A DNA stretch of 64,000 nucleotides from Dyella_A ginsengisoli (lineage in GTDB: Bacteria > Pseudomonadota > Gammaproteobacteria > Xanthomonadales > Rhodanobacteraceae): positions 1,116,001 through 1,180,000 of the forward strand of contig NZ_JADIKM010000001.1 in assembly GCF_044904665.1 (NCBI RefSeq), read 5' to 3'. A program made the translations under genes and the position numbers. The notes under the pieces are model-generated. The model did no database searches. It was not told the origin of the DNA and saw only the letters and a list, made by a program, of their open reading frames with translations. The stretch's first letter is position 1, and every line of letters starts with the position of its first letter. Positions 22,734 through 31,979 of the stretch are shown piece after piece.

Positions 22734-23096
22734 ATGGCAAAGATTCTTGCAGTGGACGATTCGGCGTCGATGCGCGGCATGGTGGCCTTCACCCTGCGCG
22801 GCGCGGGGCATGACGTGAGCGAGGCCGAGAACGGCCAGCTCGCACTGGACCAGGCCAAGGGCAGCAAGTACGACCTGGTGCTGGCCGACGTGAACATGCC
22901 GGTGATGGACGGCATCTCGATGGTGCGCGAGCTGCGCACGCTGCCCGAGTACAAGGGCGTGCCGATCCTGATGCTGACCACCGAGTCGCACACCGAGAAG
23001 AAGATGGAAGGCAAGGCCGCCGGCGCCACCGGCTGGCTGGTCAAGCCGTTCGATCCCGAACAGCTGCTGGCCACCGTCAACCGCGTGCTCGGCTGA
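22734..23096 (+). CDS. cheY: Chemotaxis response regulator CheY (second operon)
   Basis: A 120-residue receiver domain with VDDSAS at the acidic pocket, phospho-acceptor Asp52 (LVLADVNMPVMDG), Thr of MLTTESHT and Lys of LVKPFDPE. ATG 22734 follows AGGTGGAAG; the longer frame from 22635 overlaps the STAS gene out of frame. It precedes cheA by 17 bases. Similarity to the first CheY is only moderate, so this is a distinct module rather than a recent duplicate. Confidence 0.93.
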   Translation: MAKILAVDDSASMRGMVAFTLRGAGHDVSEAENGQLALDQAKGSKYDLVLADVNMPVMDGISMVRELRTLPEYKGVPILMLTTESHTEKKMEGKAAGATGWLVKPFDPEQLLATVNRVLG

Positions 23097-23113
23097 GCCG
23101 GAGAGAAGCAGTC

Positions 23114-25090
23114 ATGGCCAACGTCAGCATGGCGCAGTTCCACCAGGTGTTCTTCGAGGAAAGCCTGGAAGGACTCGACAACATGGAAACGGCGCTGCTG
23201 GCGCTGGACGAGGGCGGCGACAAGGAGCTGGTGCACACCATCTTCCGCGCCGCCCACTCGATCAAGGGCGGTGCGGCCACGTTCGGGTTTCCGGAAATGG
23301 CCGCGTTCACCCACGAGGCCGAGTCGCTGCTGGACGAGCTGCGCGATGGCCGTCGCGCGATCGACAAGCCGATCATCGAGCTGCTGCTGCGCACGGTGGA
23401 CTGCCTGCGCGGCATGTTCGCCCGCGCCCAGGCCGGCCAGCCGTTGAACGACGAGGTGGCCGAGGGGCTGCGCGGCGAGCTGGCCGCGATGATGGGCCGC
23501 GCCGCGGAGACGCAGGTCAAGGCGCGCCGTGCCCGCGACCATGCCGATGCGTGGAAGATCACCTTCCGCCCGCATCCGGGCATGGCCGCCAGCGGCAACG
23601 ATCCGCTGCGCCTGCTGCGCGAGCTCAAGGCGCTGGGCGAACTCACCGTCACGGCCGAGCTGGACAAGCTGCCGGCGCTCGACGCGCTGGATGTCTCGCA
23701 ATGCCATATCGGCTGGACCATGGAGCTGCGCGGGCAGGTGACGCGCGAGACGATCAAGAGCGTGTTCGACTGGGTGGAGGACGACTGCGACCTCGCCATC
23801 GAGCCGCTGCACGTGGTGGCCCCGCCGGCCGCCGCCGAGGCGCCCAAGGCCACTGTCACCGACGCGGCCACGGCTCGCGCGGCGCGCGAGTCGGCGCCGG
23901 TAGCCAACGCCGAATCCAGCTCGGTGCGCGTGTCGATCGACAAGATCGACAGCCTGATCGACCTGGTCGGCGAGCTGGTGATCACCCAGTCGATGCTCGA
24001 CCAGTTCCGCGAAGAATTCGATATCAACAAGCTCGCCCTGCTGCAGGAAGGCCTGACCCAGCTGGCGCGCCACACGCGCGAGCTGCAGGAAAGCGTGATG
24101 GGCATCCGCATGCTGCCGATCGGCTCGGTGTTCAACCGCTTTCCGCGGCTGGTGCGCGACCTCAGCGGCAAGCTCGGCAAGAACGTGCGGCTGGACATGC
24201 ACGGCGAGCACACCGAGCTGGACAAGACGGTGCTGGAAAAGATCGGCGATCCGCTGGTGCACCTGGTGCGCAACGCGATCGACCACGGCCTGGAAATGCC
24301 GGAAAAGCGCCGCGCCGCCGGCAAGCTGGAGCAGGGCACGCTGCGGCTGGAGGCGTTCCACCGCGGCGGCTCCATCGTGGTGGAAGTGGGCGACGACGGC
24401 GCCGGGCTGAATCGCGAGGCGATCGTCGCCAAGGCGATCCAGCGTGGACTGATTTCCTCGGGTGAGGGGATGAGTGACGACGCGGTGGCGGAGCTGATCT
24501 TCCAGCCCGGCTTCTCCACCGCGGCGGTCACCACCGATCTCTCCGGCCGCGGCGTGGGCATGGACGTGGTCCGCCGCAACGTGTCCGACCTCGGCGGCAC
24601 GGTCACCATCCGCACCACCCCGGGCAAGGGCAGCACCTTCACCATCGTGCTGCCGCTCACGCTGGCCATCATCGACGGCCTCACCGCCGCAGTGGGGCAG
24701 GAGTGCTACATCGTGCCGCTGGTGTCCATCGTGGAGTCGGTGCAGCTGAAGCCTGACGCGGTGCGCAGCGTGGTCGGCGGCGGCGAGCTGTTCCGCTTCC
24801 GCGGTGAGTACCTGCCGGTGATCCGCCTGCACGAGACGTTCGGTTGCACCGGCGCAAAGCAGGCGATCGAAGACGGCTTGATGATCGTGGTGGAAGGCGA
24901 CGGTACCCGCGTGGGCCTGTTCGTCGACGGCCTGATCGGCCAGCAGCAGGCGGTGGTGAAGTCGCTGGAGGCCAACTACCGCCGCGTGTCGGGCGTGTCC
25001 GGCGCCACCATCCTGGCCGACGGCTCGGTGGCCTTGATCGTCGACATCGCCGGGCTGATCCGTCTGCAGGCACGCCGCAAGGCGGCCTGA
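23114..25090 (+). CDS. cheA: Chemotaxis histidine kinase CheA (second operon)
   Basis: 658 residues. Hpt domain with His48 (FRAAHSIKGGAATFGF), a P2-like segment (KITFRPHPGMAASGNDPLRL) about residues 150-240, dimerisation helices (SSVRVSIDKIDSLIDLVGEL), HATPase with RNAIDHGLEMP and GDDGAGLN plus the FSTAAVTTDLSGRGVG G2 region, and a CheW-like C-terminal domain. Unlike the first CheA it lacks the repeated DDEFEALLD linker motifs and keeps the P2-like domain that docks CheY/CheB. It serves the receptors encoded just downstream. Confidence 0.96.
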   Translation: MANVSMAQFHQVFFEESLEGLDNMETALLALDEGGDKELVHTIFRAAHSIKGGAATFGFPEMAAFTHEAESLLDELRDGRRAIDKPIIELLLRTVDCLRGMFARAQAGQPLNDEVAEGLRGELAAMMGRAAETQVKARRARDHADAWKITFRPHPGMAASGNDPLRLLRELKALGELTVTAELDKLPALDALDVSQCHIGWTMELRGQVTRETIKSVFDWVEDDCDLAIEPLHVVAPPAAAEAPKATVTDAATARAARESAPVANAESSSVRVSIDKIDSLIDLVGELVITQSMLDQFREEFDINKLALLQEGLTQLARHTRELQESVMGIRMLPIGSVFNRFPRLVRDLSGKLGKNVRLDMHGEHTELDKTVLEKIGDPLVHLVRNAIDHGLEMPEKRRAAGKLEQGTLRLEAFHRGGSIVVEVGDDGAGLNREAIVAKAIQRGLISSGEGMSDDAVAELIFQPGFSTAAVTTDLSGRGVGMDVVRRNVSDLGGTVTIRTTPGKGSTFTIVLPLTLAIIDGLTAAVGQECYIVPLVSIVESVQLKPDAVRSVVGGGELFRFRGEYLPVIRLHETFGCTGAKQAIEDGLMIVVEGDGTRVGLFVDGLIGQQQAVVKSLEANYRRVSGVSGATILADGSVALIVDIAGLIRLQARRKAA

Positions 25091-25262
25091 GCGGCAGCCG
25101 GAAGCATCGTGACAAGGCGGCGCGGGGGCGTCGCCGGATGAAAGGGGAATCTGTCGCGCCGGGACCGGCACGACAGCCGGCCGGAACGCCGGACCAGCAA
25201 GTGCAGGGACCTCCACGGGCATGCACCGCACGCCCCTCTTTCATTCACTCTGGTAAATCGCC

Positions 25263-26966
25263 ATGCGTACCCCCGCTCAAATGCTCGACCGCCTCAGCCT
25301 GCAAGCCCGCGTGTGGCTGGTGATCGTGCTCGTCATCGCCGGCCTGGCCGCGCTCACCGTGGTCAGCGCGGTGGAAACGCGCAAGCAGCAGATGAGCACG
25401 CTGACCACCGACCTGGCCAACCACGTGGCCAGTGCCGTGGCGATCGCCGACGGCTTCGAACAACGTGCCAAGGCCGGCGAGTTCGATGACGCCGAGGCGC
25501 GCAAGCGTGCGTTGGCGGCAATCCAGTCCATGCGCTGGGATCAGGGCACGGGCTACCTTTTCGCGTTCGATTCCGGCCTGGTCATGCGCATGCATCCCAT
25601 CTCGCCGGCGCTGGTGAACACCAACGTCGGCGAGAAGGCCGATCCCACCGGCAAGAAGCTGTTCCAGGCCATGCTGGCCACCGACAAGGCGGGTGGCGCG
25701 GGCGTCACCGAATACATGTGGCCGCTGCCCGACAGCAAGGAGCAGGCGCCGAAGATCAGCTACACGGTCTGGTACAAGCCGTGGGACCTGCATTTCGGCA
25801 CGGGCGCCTACTACACCAACATCAATGCGGCGTATCGCCATAACCTGCTGGCACAGCTGATCCGCGCCGGCGTGATCGGCCTGCTGGTGATCCTGGTGGT
25901 GTGGCAGTCGATGCGCAGCATCCGCCACGGCATCGGCGGCGAGCCGTCATTCGCCATGGCCATGGCCGCGCGCATCGCCGACGGCGATCTGCAGCGTCCG
26001 GCCGACGAGCCGGAGTTCGCCCCGGCCAGCCTGCTCGGCGCGCTGCAGCGCATGCGCGGCAAGCTCACCGGCATCGTGCACGAGGTGCAGCGCGGCTCGC
26101 AGGTGGTGTCCACCGCCGCGCGGCAGATCGCCAGCGGCAACGACGACCTCAGCCAGCGCACGCAGGAGCAGGCCTCCTCGCTGGAGGAAACCGCCGCCTC
26201 GATGGAAGAGATGACCTCCACCGTGAAGCAGAGCGCCGAGAACGCCAGTCACGCCAACCAGCTCGCCGCCAGCGCGCGTCAGCAGGCCGAGCGCGGTGGC
26301 GAAGTGGCCTCGCGTGCCAGCGGCGCCATGCGCGAGATCGAGGCGGCCAGCCGACAGATCACCGACATCGTGCAGCTGATCGACGAAGTCGCCTTCCAGA
26401 CCAACCTGCTGGCGCTGAATGCCGCGGTAGAAGCGGCGCGTGCCGGCGAGCAGGGGCGCGGCTTCGCCGTGGTCGCCACCGAGGTGCGCAACCTGGCCCA
26501 GCGCAGTGCCGCGGCGGCCAAGGACATCAAGGCGCTGATCAACACCACCGTGGACAAGGTGCAGGCCGGCAGCGCGCTGGTGGACGAATCGTCCGCCGCG
26601 CTGGGCGAGATCATCGGCAGCGTCAAGCGCGTCACCGACATCGTGGCCGAGATCGCCGCCGCCGCGCACGAGCAGTCCACCGGCATCGACCAGGTGAACC
26701 ACGCCGTCACGCAGATGGACGAGGTCACCCAGCAGAACGCCGCGCTGGTGGAGGAAGCTTCCGCCGCCGCCCGCGCCATGCAGGAACAGGCCGACGCGCT
26801 GGCCGAGCAGATGCGCTACTTCCGTGTGCACAGCGAACACGCCCACGGCGCAGCGGCCGCATCGCCAGTGGCGACTGCTCCGGCGGCGCGGGTGGTGCGC
26901 GCACCGGCAGCGGCCCGCGCCCCGGCGATGCAGCCGGTCGCGGCCGGCGCTTGGCAGGAGTTCTGA
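25263..26966 (+). CDS. Methyl-accepting chemotaxis protein with single Cache domain
   Basis: 567 residues. Membrane segment 1 (WLVIVLVIAGLAALTVVSAV, about residues 19-38), a periplasmic sCache_2 domain (GTGYLFAFDSGLVMRMHPI, YTVWYKPWDLHFGTGAYY), membrane segment 2 near residue 205, and a long signalling hairpin with the tip EVAFQTNLLALNAAVEAARA. The C-terminus GAWQEF resembles the NWETF-type pentapeptide that tethers CheR and CheB. sCache_2 receptors commonly bind small carboxylates; the ligand here is not predictable. The 170-base leader before ATG 25263 has no clear promoter. Confidence 0.93.
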   Translation: MRTPAQMLDRLSLQARVWLVIVLVIAGLAALTVVSAVETRKQQMSTLTTDLANHVASAVAIADGFEQRAKAGEFDDAEARKRALAAIQSMRWDQGTGYLFAFDSGLVMRMHPISPALVNTNVGEKADPTGKKLFQAMLATDKAGGAGVTEYMWPLPDSKEQAPKISYTVWYKPWDLHFGTGAYYTNINAAYRHNLLAQLIRAGVIGLLVILVVWQSMRSIRHGIGGEPSFAMAMAARIADGDLQRPADEPEFAPASLLGALQRMRGKLTGIVHEVQRGSQVVSTAARQIASGNDDLSQRTQEQASSLEETAASMEEMTSTVKQSAENASHANQLAASARQQAERGGEVASRASGAMREIEAASRQITDIVQLIDEVAFQTNLLALNAAVEAARAGEQGRGFAVVATEVRNLAQRSAAAAKDIKALINTTVDKVQAGSALVDESSAALGEIIGSVKRVTDIVAEIAAAAHEQSTGIDQVNHAVTQMDEVTQQNAALVEEASAAARAMQEQADALAEQMRYFRVHSEHAHGAAAASPVATAPAARVVRAPAAARAPAMQPVAAGAWQEF

Positions 26967-27087
26967 TTCATCCGTGTCCCCGCCGGCATGGCGCCGGCGG
27001 GGATGTCCACGGGGCGCGCGGGCGCTCCGTTTGCCCATGACGACGGCACCAGCGCATCGGGGCCGCCTCGAAGGACGCGACATCGCC

Positions 27088-27591
27088 ATGACCGACACCT
27101 CCGCATCCCTGCGCACGCACTACCTCACCGTGCTGCTCGGTGACGACCTCTACGCCATCACCCTCGGCGCCGTGAAAGACATCCGCGGCAGCGGCACCGT
27201 GCAACCCCTGCGCGGGGTGCCGGATTACGTGGCCGGCCGCCTCGCGCACGCACTCGGACCCATGCCGCTGGTGGACCTGCGCCGGCGCATCGGACTGTCC
27301 GCGCAGGCCGGCGTCGGCCCCGCAGTGACGGTCGTGCTGGAGCGATCGGGCCAGCGCCTCGCCGTTCTCGCCGATGCCGTGGCCGAAGTGGTCGACCTGG
27401 GCATCGCCGACGAACCCGCGGCTTCGTCCGAGGAACCGGACGCGCGTGCCGACCTGGCCTGGCTCAAGGGAGCCGCCGCGGCCGGCGAACGCATGGTGCT
27501 GATGCTCGACCCCGACCAGCTGATCGTCCCCGCCGACCGCGCCGCCGTGCAGGCGGCGATGGCCGCAGCGGAGACGGCGCGGGCGGCCTGA
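27088..27591 (+). CDS. CheW-like coupling protein (divergent)
   Basis: 167 residues with a CheW fold: YLTVLLGDDLYAITLGAVKD, VQPLRGVPDYVAGRLAHALG, MPLVDLRRRIGL, LAVLADAVAEVVDLG. The central NLRG-type motif is altered to AHALGPMPL and an extra charged loop (SSEEPDARADLAW) occurs near residue 115. It is followed by a canonical CheW, so this copy may provide a specialised or structural interface in the array. ATG 27088 is the first start after the MCP. Confidence 0.85.
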   Translation: MTDTSASLRTHYLTVLLGDDLYAITLGAVKDIRGSGTVQPLRGVPDYVAGRLAHALGPMPLVDLRRRIGLSAQAGVGPAVTVVLERSGQRLAVLADAVAEVVDLGIADEPAASSEEPDARADLAWLKGAAAAGERMVLMLDPDQLIVPADRAAVQAAMAAAETARAA

Positions 27592-27686
27592 TCGAGCCCA
27601 TCCCCCGCAGCGATCCCCGCCATCCAATGCGCCCGGTGGGAGCCCGACGCCTCTCCCCGCACTCACACCTCGCTCGCTTGCTGCAG

Positions 27687-27760
27687 GAGCCCGCTCGCGG
27701 GCGATGTCCTTTGCTCTGATTCAGTATCCAGAGCCAACAGCATCGCCCGCAAGCGAGCTC
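27687..27760. repeat. Inverted repeat in cheW-cheW spacer
   Basis: Arms 27687-27706 (GAGCCCGCTCGCGGGCGATG) and 27741-27760 are inverted with two mismatches and enclose a 34-base loop. REP-like and unrelated in sequence to the TGTGGGAG repeats. The 310-base spacer 27592-27901 otherwise holds only the putative promoter below. Confidence 0.7.
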
Positions 27761-27824
27761 ATGCCCGCGAGCGTGGCGCCTCGTGAGGCACGCGGCGGGT
27801 TGCTTCTTCCGCAGGCTTTCGCGC

Positions 27825-27851
27825 TCAAGTTTCCCTGTTTCCGGTCGATCT
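27825..27851 (+). promoter_or_regulatory. Possible weaker sigma-28 promoter before cheW
   Basis: TCAAGTTT (27825-27832), an 11-base spacer and GTCGATCT (27844-27851), 50 bases before the cheW start. The -35 differs at one base and the -10 at three from the FliA consensus; spacing is exact. It is plausible because the following genes are chemotaxis genes. Confidence 0.45.
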
Positions 27852-27901
27852 GCTGGCTGACAGCGAGCGCCGCGCGGCGTTCCGGTAGATGAGGCCCGTC
27901 C

Positions 27902-28408
27902 ATGTCCGATGCTTCCCCCCACGACGCCGCGGCGTCGCAGTACCTCACCCTCAACCTCGCGCAAGAGGAATACGGCGTGGACATCCTCGCCGTGCGCGAG
28001 ATCCGCGGCTGGACGCCGGTGACACGCATACCGCAGGCGCCGTCCTACGTGCTGGGCGTGCTCAACCTGCGCGGCGCGATCGTGCCGGTGATCGACATGC
28101 GCCTGCGCTTCGGCCTGCCGCGCGAGGAGTACACCGCCAACACCGTGACCGTGATCGTCACCGTCGCCGGACGCAACTTCGGCGTGGTGGTGGATGCCGT
28201 GTCCGACGTGCTCGACGTGACTGCCGCGAACCTGCGCCCGGTGCCGGACATGGGCACCACCGTGGATACCGAATACCTCAAGGGCCTCACCGCCGTCGAC
28301 GAACGGATGGTGCTGCTGCTTGACGTGGACAAGCTGTTGCAGCCGCAGGACGCGCAGATGCTCGAAGCCGCCCTTCCCGCGGCCGCCGAAGTGAAAGCCG
28401 TTGCCTGA
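27902..28408 (+). CDS. cheW: Chemotaxis coupling protein CheW
   Basis: 168 residues, a canonical CheW: YLTLNLAQEEYGVDILAVRE, TRIPQAPSYVLGVLNLRGAI with the NLRG motif, PVIDMRLRFGLP, and a closing MVLLLDVDKLL. It docks receptors to CheA by occupying the P5-like ring position. It lies 11 bases before the second MCP gene. Typical length. Confidence 0.95.
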   Translation: MSDASPHDAAASQYLTLNLAQEEYGVDILAVREIRGWTPVTRIPQAPSYVLGVLNLRGAIVPVIDMRLRFGLPREEYTANTVTVIVTVAGRNFGVVVDAVSDVLDVTAANLRPVPDMGTTVDTEYLKGLTAVDERMVLLLDVDKLLQPQDAQMLEAALPAAAEVKAVA

Positions 28409-28419
28409 CAGGAACTGAC

Positions 28420-30150
28420 ATGAAATTGCCCAAGCTCGCCTTCAAGATCCCCTCCCTGACTATCCGCTGGCGCCTGCGGATCGTGCTCGGCCTGCTGGTG
28501 CTGATGCTGTTGATCGGCGCGGCGATCGGTTTCGGCTCGATGCAGCAGCAGAACGAGGGGCTGCGCCGCGTCTACCAGGACGAGATGGTGCCGGCCGCCA
28601 TGGTTTCGCGCATCAACAACAAGTCGCTGCTCGCCTTCATCCTGATGAGCGAGGCCAGCGGCATGGTCGCCAAGCCCGACCAGCTCAAGCAGAAGATGGC
28701 CGAGTACACCGCGCTGCAGACCGAACTGACCAAGCTCAAGGCCGATTTCGACAAGCTGCCCAAGAGCGCCGCGGTGGAGGCTGAGTACAAGAAGTACCAG
28801 GCCGATGAGGGCGATTACGCCTCCGCACGAAAGGACATGGAAGACGCCCTCAACCAGGCCGATGCCAGCGCCGGCGACGTGCTGGAAATGGAAGTGCGCC
28901 CGCTGCTGCTCACGCGCCAGGACAAGTTGGCCAAGCTGATGGAAGTGCAGCGCGCCGAAGCGATGGGCATCTACGAAGGTCAGGTCGCCCGCTACAAGCT
29001 GGTACGCCTGATCAGCGTCAGCGCGCTGGCGCTGGGCATGGTGCTGGCCATCTTCATGGCGCTGACCCTCAGCCGCTCGATCATCCGCACTCTGGCCTAC
29101 GCCGGCCGCATCGCCCGCGAGATCGCCCAGGGCAAGCTGGGCCACGACGTCCAGGTAAACCGCAAGGACGAGCTGGGCGAGCTGCTCGATGCGTTCCGCA
29201 CCATGGACCTGCGCCTGTCGGCGATCGTCAGCGAAGTGCGCAACGGTTCCGGTGAAGTGAGCACGGCCGCACAGCAGATCGCCCGCGGCAACGACGACCT
29301 CAGCCAGCGCACGCAGGAGCAGGCCTCCTCGCTGGAAGAAACCGCCTCGTCGATGGAGGAGATGACCTCCACCGTGAAGCAGAACGCCGAGAACGCCAGC
29401 CACGCCAACCAGCTTGCCCGCGGTGCCCGCGAACAGGCCGAGCGCGGCGGCGAGGTGGTGACCCAGGCGGTGGTCGCGATGAAGGCGATCAACGAGTCCA
29501 GCCGCAAGATTTCCGACATCGTCAGCCTGATCGACGAGATCGCCTTCCAGACCAACCTGCTGGCGCTCAATGCTGCCGTGGAAGCGGCGCGCGCCGGCGA
29601 GCAGGGCCGCGGCTTCGCCGTGGTCGCCACCGAGGTGCGCAACCTGGCCCAGCGCAGCGCCGGTGCGGCCAAGGAGATCAAGGGCCTGATCAAGGACAGC
29701 GCCGAGAAAGTGCAGAACGGCACGGCGCTGGTCGACCAGACCGGCAAGTCGCTGGCCGAGATCGTCGACAGCGTGAAGAAGGTCACCGACATCGTGGCCG
29801 AGATCGCCGCGGCCAGCGCCGAGCAGTCCGCCGGCATCGACCAGGTGAACCACGCCGTGCTGCAGATGGACGAGATGACCCAGCAGAACGCCGCCCTAGT
29901 GGAAGAGGCCGCCGCGGCCGCCCGCGCCATGCAGGAGCAGGCCGCCGAGCTGACCCAGCAGGTGGGCTTCTTCCAGCTCGACGAGACGATGTCCAACGTG
30001 GCGCCGTCGGTGACCACGCGGGCGAAGACGGTGGCGGCCGAGGCCGAGGCGGTGTTCGCCGCGGTGCGCAGCGCGCCGATGGCATCCGCGGCGAAGCCGG
30101 CCCAGCGTGCAGCCGAAACGGCCGACGCCGGCGCCTGGAAGGAGTTCTGA
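28420..30150 (+). CDS. Methyl-accepting chemotaxis protein with four-helix-bundle sensor
   Basis: 576 residues. Membrane segment 1 (IVLGLLVLMLLIGAAIGFGS, about 25-45), a periplasmic 4HB_MCP-type helical domain rich in Lys/Asp, membrane segment 2 (LISVSALALGMVLAIFMALT, near 200), HAMP (SRSIIRTLAYAGRIAREIAQ) and signalling tip EIAFQTNLLALNAAVEAARA. The C-terminal GAWKEF is a CheR/CheB tether-like pentapeptide, as in the first MCP. The cytoplasmic halves of the two MCPs are very similar while the sensors differ, suggesting sensor swapping. cheR begins three bases after the stop. Confidence 0.94.
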   Translation: MKLPKLAFKIPSLTIRWRLRIVLGLLVLMLLIGAAIGFGSMQQQNEGLRRVYQDEMVPAAMVSRINNKSLLAFILMSEASGMVAKPDQLKQKMAEYTALQTELTKLKADFDKLPKSAAVEAEYKKYQADEGDYASARKDMEDALNQADASAGDVLEMEVRPLLLTRQDKLAKLMEVQRAEAMGIYEGQVARYKLVRLISVSALALGMVLAIFMALTLSRSIIRTLAYAGRIAREIAQGKLGHDVQVNRKDELGELLDAFRTMDLRLSAIVSEVRNGSGEVSTAAQQIARGNDDLSQRTQEQASSLEETASSMEEMTSTVKQNAENASHANQLARGAREQAERGGEVVTQAVVAMKAINESSRKISDIVSLIDEIAFQTNLLALNAAVEAARAGEQGRGFAVVATEVRNLAQRSAGAAKEIKGLIKDSAEKVQNGTALVDQTGKSLAEIVDSVKKVTDIVAEIAAASAEQSAGIDQVNHAVLQMDEMTQQNAALVEEAAAAARAMQEQAAELTQQVGFFQLDETMSNVAPSVTTRAKTVAAEAEAVFAAVRSAPMASAAKPAQRAAETADAGAWKEF

Positions 30151-30153
30151 TCG

Positions 30154-31053
30154 ATGTCCGCGCGCCTGGCTCAGCACGACGAACGCGTCGCTGCCGCGGC
30201 AGGCGCGCCGGCGTCGGCCATGAACGGCCCGTCGCTGGGCGATGAGGATTTCGCCTTCCTGCGGCGCTTCGTCTACGAGCAGTGCGGCATCGCGCTGAGC
30301 GAGCAGAAGCGCCAGTTGGTGCAGGGTCGCCTGCAACGCCGCCTGCGCGCGCTGCGGCTGCGCGACTTCAGCGAGTACTGCGAGGTGCTCAAGCGCGAAC
30401 CGGATACCGAACTGGGCGAGCTGGCCAGCGCGATCAGCACCAACGTCACCGCGTTCTTCCGCGAGATGCACCATTACGACCTGCTGGTGGAAAAGCTGCT
30501 GCCGGAGTGGCTGGAGCACAAGCGCCGGCAGGGCGATCGCCTGCGCATCTGGTCGGCCGGATGCTCCACCGGCGAAGAGCCCTACGCGCTGGCGATGGTG
30601 CTGGCCGAGGCGCTCGAGCGCAGTGGCGGCAGCGTCGACGCGAAGATCCTCGCCACCGATCTCTCGCCGCAGGCGCTGGAGGCCGCCCGCAAGGGCGTCT
30701 ACGCGCTGGACCGCCTGGGCGGCGTAAGCGACGAGCGCCGCAAGCGCTGGTTCCTGCGCGGGCAGGGCGAGTACGACGGGCTGGCCTCGGTGCATCCGCG
30801 CCTGCGCGAGCTGGTCACCATCCTGCCGCTGAACCTGTTGCACGACTGGCCCATGCAGGGCCCGTTCGACGCGATCTTCTGCCGCAACGTGGTGATCTAT
30901 TTCGACAAGCCGACCAAGGAAAAGCTGTTCGCCCGCTACGCGCAGATGCTGCCGGCGGGCGGCTACCTGTTCCTCGGCCACTCCGAGTCGATGCACGGAC
31001 TGAGCAACGATTTCGAACTGATCGGACGCACCGTCTACCGGAAGCGGCCATGA
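30154..31053 (+). CDS. cheR: Chemotaxis methyltransferase CheR
   Basis: 299 residues that methylate receptor glutamates using SAM. The N-terminal helical domain (DEDFAFLRRFVYEQCGIALS, KRQLVQGRLQRRLRALRL) is followed by the Rossmann methyltransferase with motif I IWSAGCSTGEEPYALAMVL, ILATDLSPQAL and FDAIFCRNVVIYFD. It lies directly after two MCPs that end in tether-like pentapeptides. The stop overlaps the cheD start (ATGA 31050-31053). Confidence 0.96.
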   Translation: MSARLAQHDERVAAAAGAPASAMNGPSLGDEDFAFLRRFVYEQCGIALSEQKRQLVQGRLQRRLRALRLRDFSEYCEVLKREPDTELGELASAISTNVTAFFREMHHYDLLVEKLLPEWLEHKRRQGDRLRIWSAGCSTGEEPYALAMVLAEALERSGGSVDAKILATDLSPQALEAARKGVYALDRLGGVSDERRKRWFLRGQGEYDGLASVHPRLRELVTILPLNLLHDWPMQGPFDAIFCRNVVIYFDKPTKEKLFARYAQMLPAGGYLFLGHSESMHGLSNDFELIGRTVYRKRP

Positions 31054-31718
31054 GCGCTGTCGCGCCCGCGCTGCCCTCGGCGCCGGGCAGTGGTGCAGGC
31101 GCCGTGTTGCCCGGGTTCGAGCACATGCGCCGCTTCTGGGATCCAGCGCATTCGCTGATGACGGTGAAGGTGCTGCCGGGCGAGTACTACGTGAGCCGGC
31201 AGGACGAGCTGGTGTCCACCGTGCTCGGCTCGTGCGTCTCCGCCTGCATCCACGATCGCCGGCTCAAGCTCGGTGGCATGAACCATTTCATGCTGCCCGA
31301 GCCCAGCGGCGAGCGCGGCGCCGAGCGCGACAGCTGGTCGGCCACGGTGGGCCGTGCAGCGCGCTACGGCAACGACGCGATGGAGCACCTGATCAACGCC
31401 CTGCTCAAGGCCGGCAGCCGGCGCGAGGACTGGGACGTGAAGGTGTTCGGCGGCGGCCGCGTGCTGTCGCAGATGACCGACGTGGGCAGCCGCAACATCG
31501 AGTTCGTGCAGCGCTACCTGCGCACCGAAGGCCTGGCGGTGACCGCATCCGACCTGGGCGACGTGTACCCGCGCCAGGTGCAGTTCTTCCCGGTGACCGG
31601 CAAGGTCCGCGTGCGACAGATGCGCGGCCGCGACGAGTTCGCCCTGGTGGCGCGCGAGAAGCAATACCTCAAGCAGTTGGCAAACGATCCGATAAAGGGA
31701 GAGGTGGAGTTGTTCTGA
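31050..31718 (+). CDS. cheD: Receptor glutamine deamidase CheD
   Basis: 222 residues. CheD deamidates receptor Gln to Glu. The catalytic Cys is in VSTVLGSCVSACIHD and the His in KLGGMNHFMLPEP; VKVFGGGRVL and RNIEFVQRYL are family blocks. A 40-residue N-terminal extension precedes the core. The C-terminus ends in GEVELF, nearly the same as GEIELF at the end of the MCP-like protein three genes on. No CheC is present in the window. Start overlaps cheR. Confidence 0.95.
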   Translation: MSAVAPALPSAPGSGAGAVLPGFEHMRRFWDPAHSLMTVKVLPGEYYVSRQDELVSTVLGSCVSACIHDRRLKLGGMNHFMLPEPSGERGAERDSWSATVGRAARYGNDAMEHLINALLKAGSRREDWDVKVFGGGRVLSQMTDVGSRNIEFVQRYLRTEGLAVTASDLGDVYPRQVQFFPVTGKVRVRQMRGRDEFALVAREKQYLKQLANDPIKGEVELF

Positions 31719-31790
31719 GGTGGGTTTGCCGGACCGCATGGGCAAAGCGCGCCCCGCGTTCCGTCAGGGACACCGGGACACGCCTCAGGG

Positions 31791-31869
31791 CGTCATTCCC
31801 GCGAAAGCGGGAATCCATCTTCGAGGCGCCACAAAGTCAAAGTGGATTCCCGCTTTCGCGGGAATGACG
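31791..31869. repeat. dRS3-like inverted repeat pair
   Basis: Arms 31791-31820 and 31841-31869 are inverted copies of an ATTCCCGCGAAAGCGGGAAT element with flanking TCATC/GGATT sequence. Each core is itself palindromic. Similar ATTCCC-N-GGGAAT repeats are dispersed in many proteobacterial genomes. It lies between cheD and cheB. Confidence 0.8.
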
Positions 31870-31979
31870 TCCGGCAAGGGTGGCGCTGCAGTGACGGGCG
31901 CTCACCGCGCGAAAGCATCGAAGCACGCCACCGCGACACGGTGGCGACACGTTGGAAGAGCAGGCAGAGAGAACAGGCA

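Noticed and set aside
22412..25231. Long minus-strand frame of 939 codons antisense to STAS/cheY/cheA
   Set aside because: His/Gln/Val/Ala-rich composition typical of antisense of high-GC genes; the plus strand has recognised domains throughout.
28045..29853. Minus-strand 602-codon frame opposite cheW and the second MCP
   Set aside because: Shadow of coding sequence in a GC-rich region; no domain or start context.
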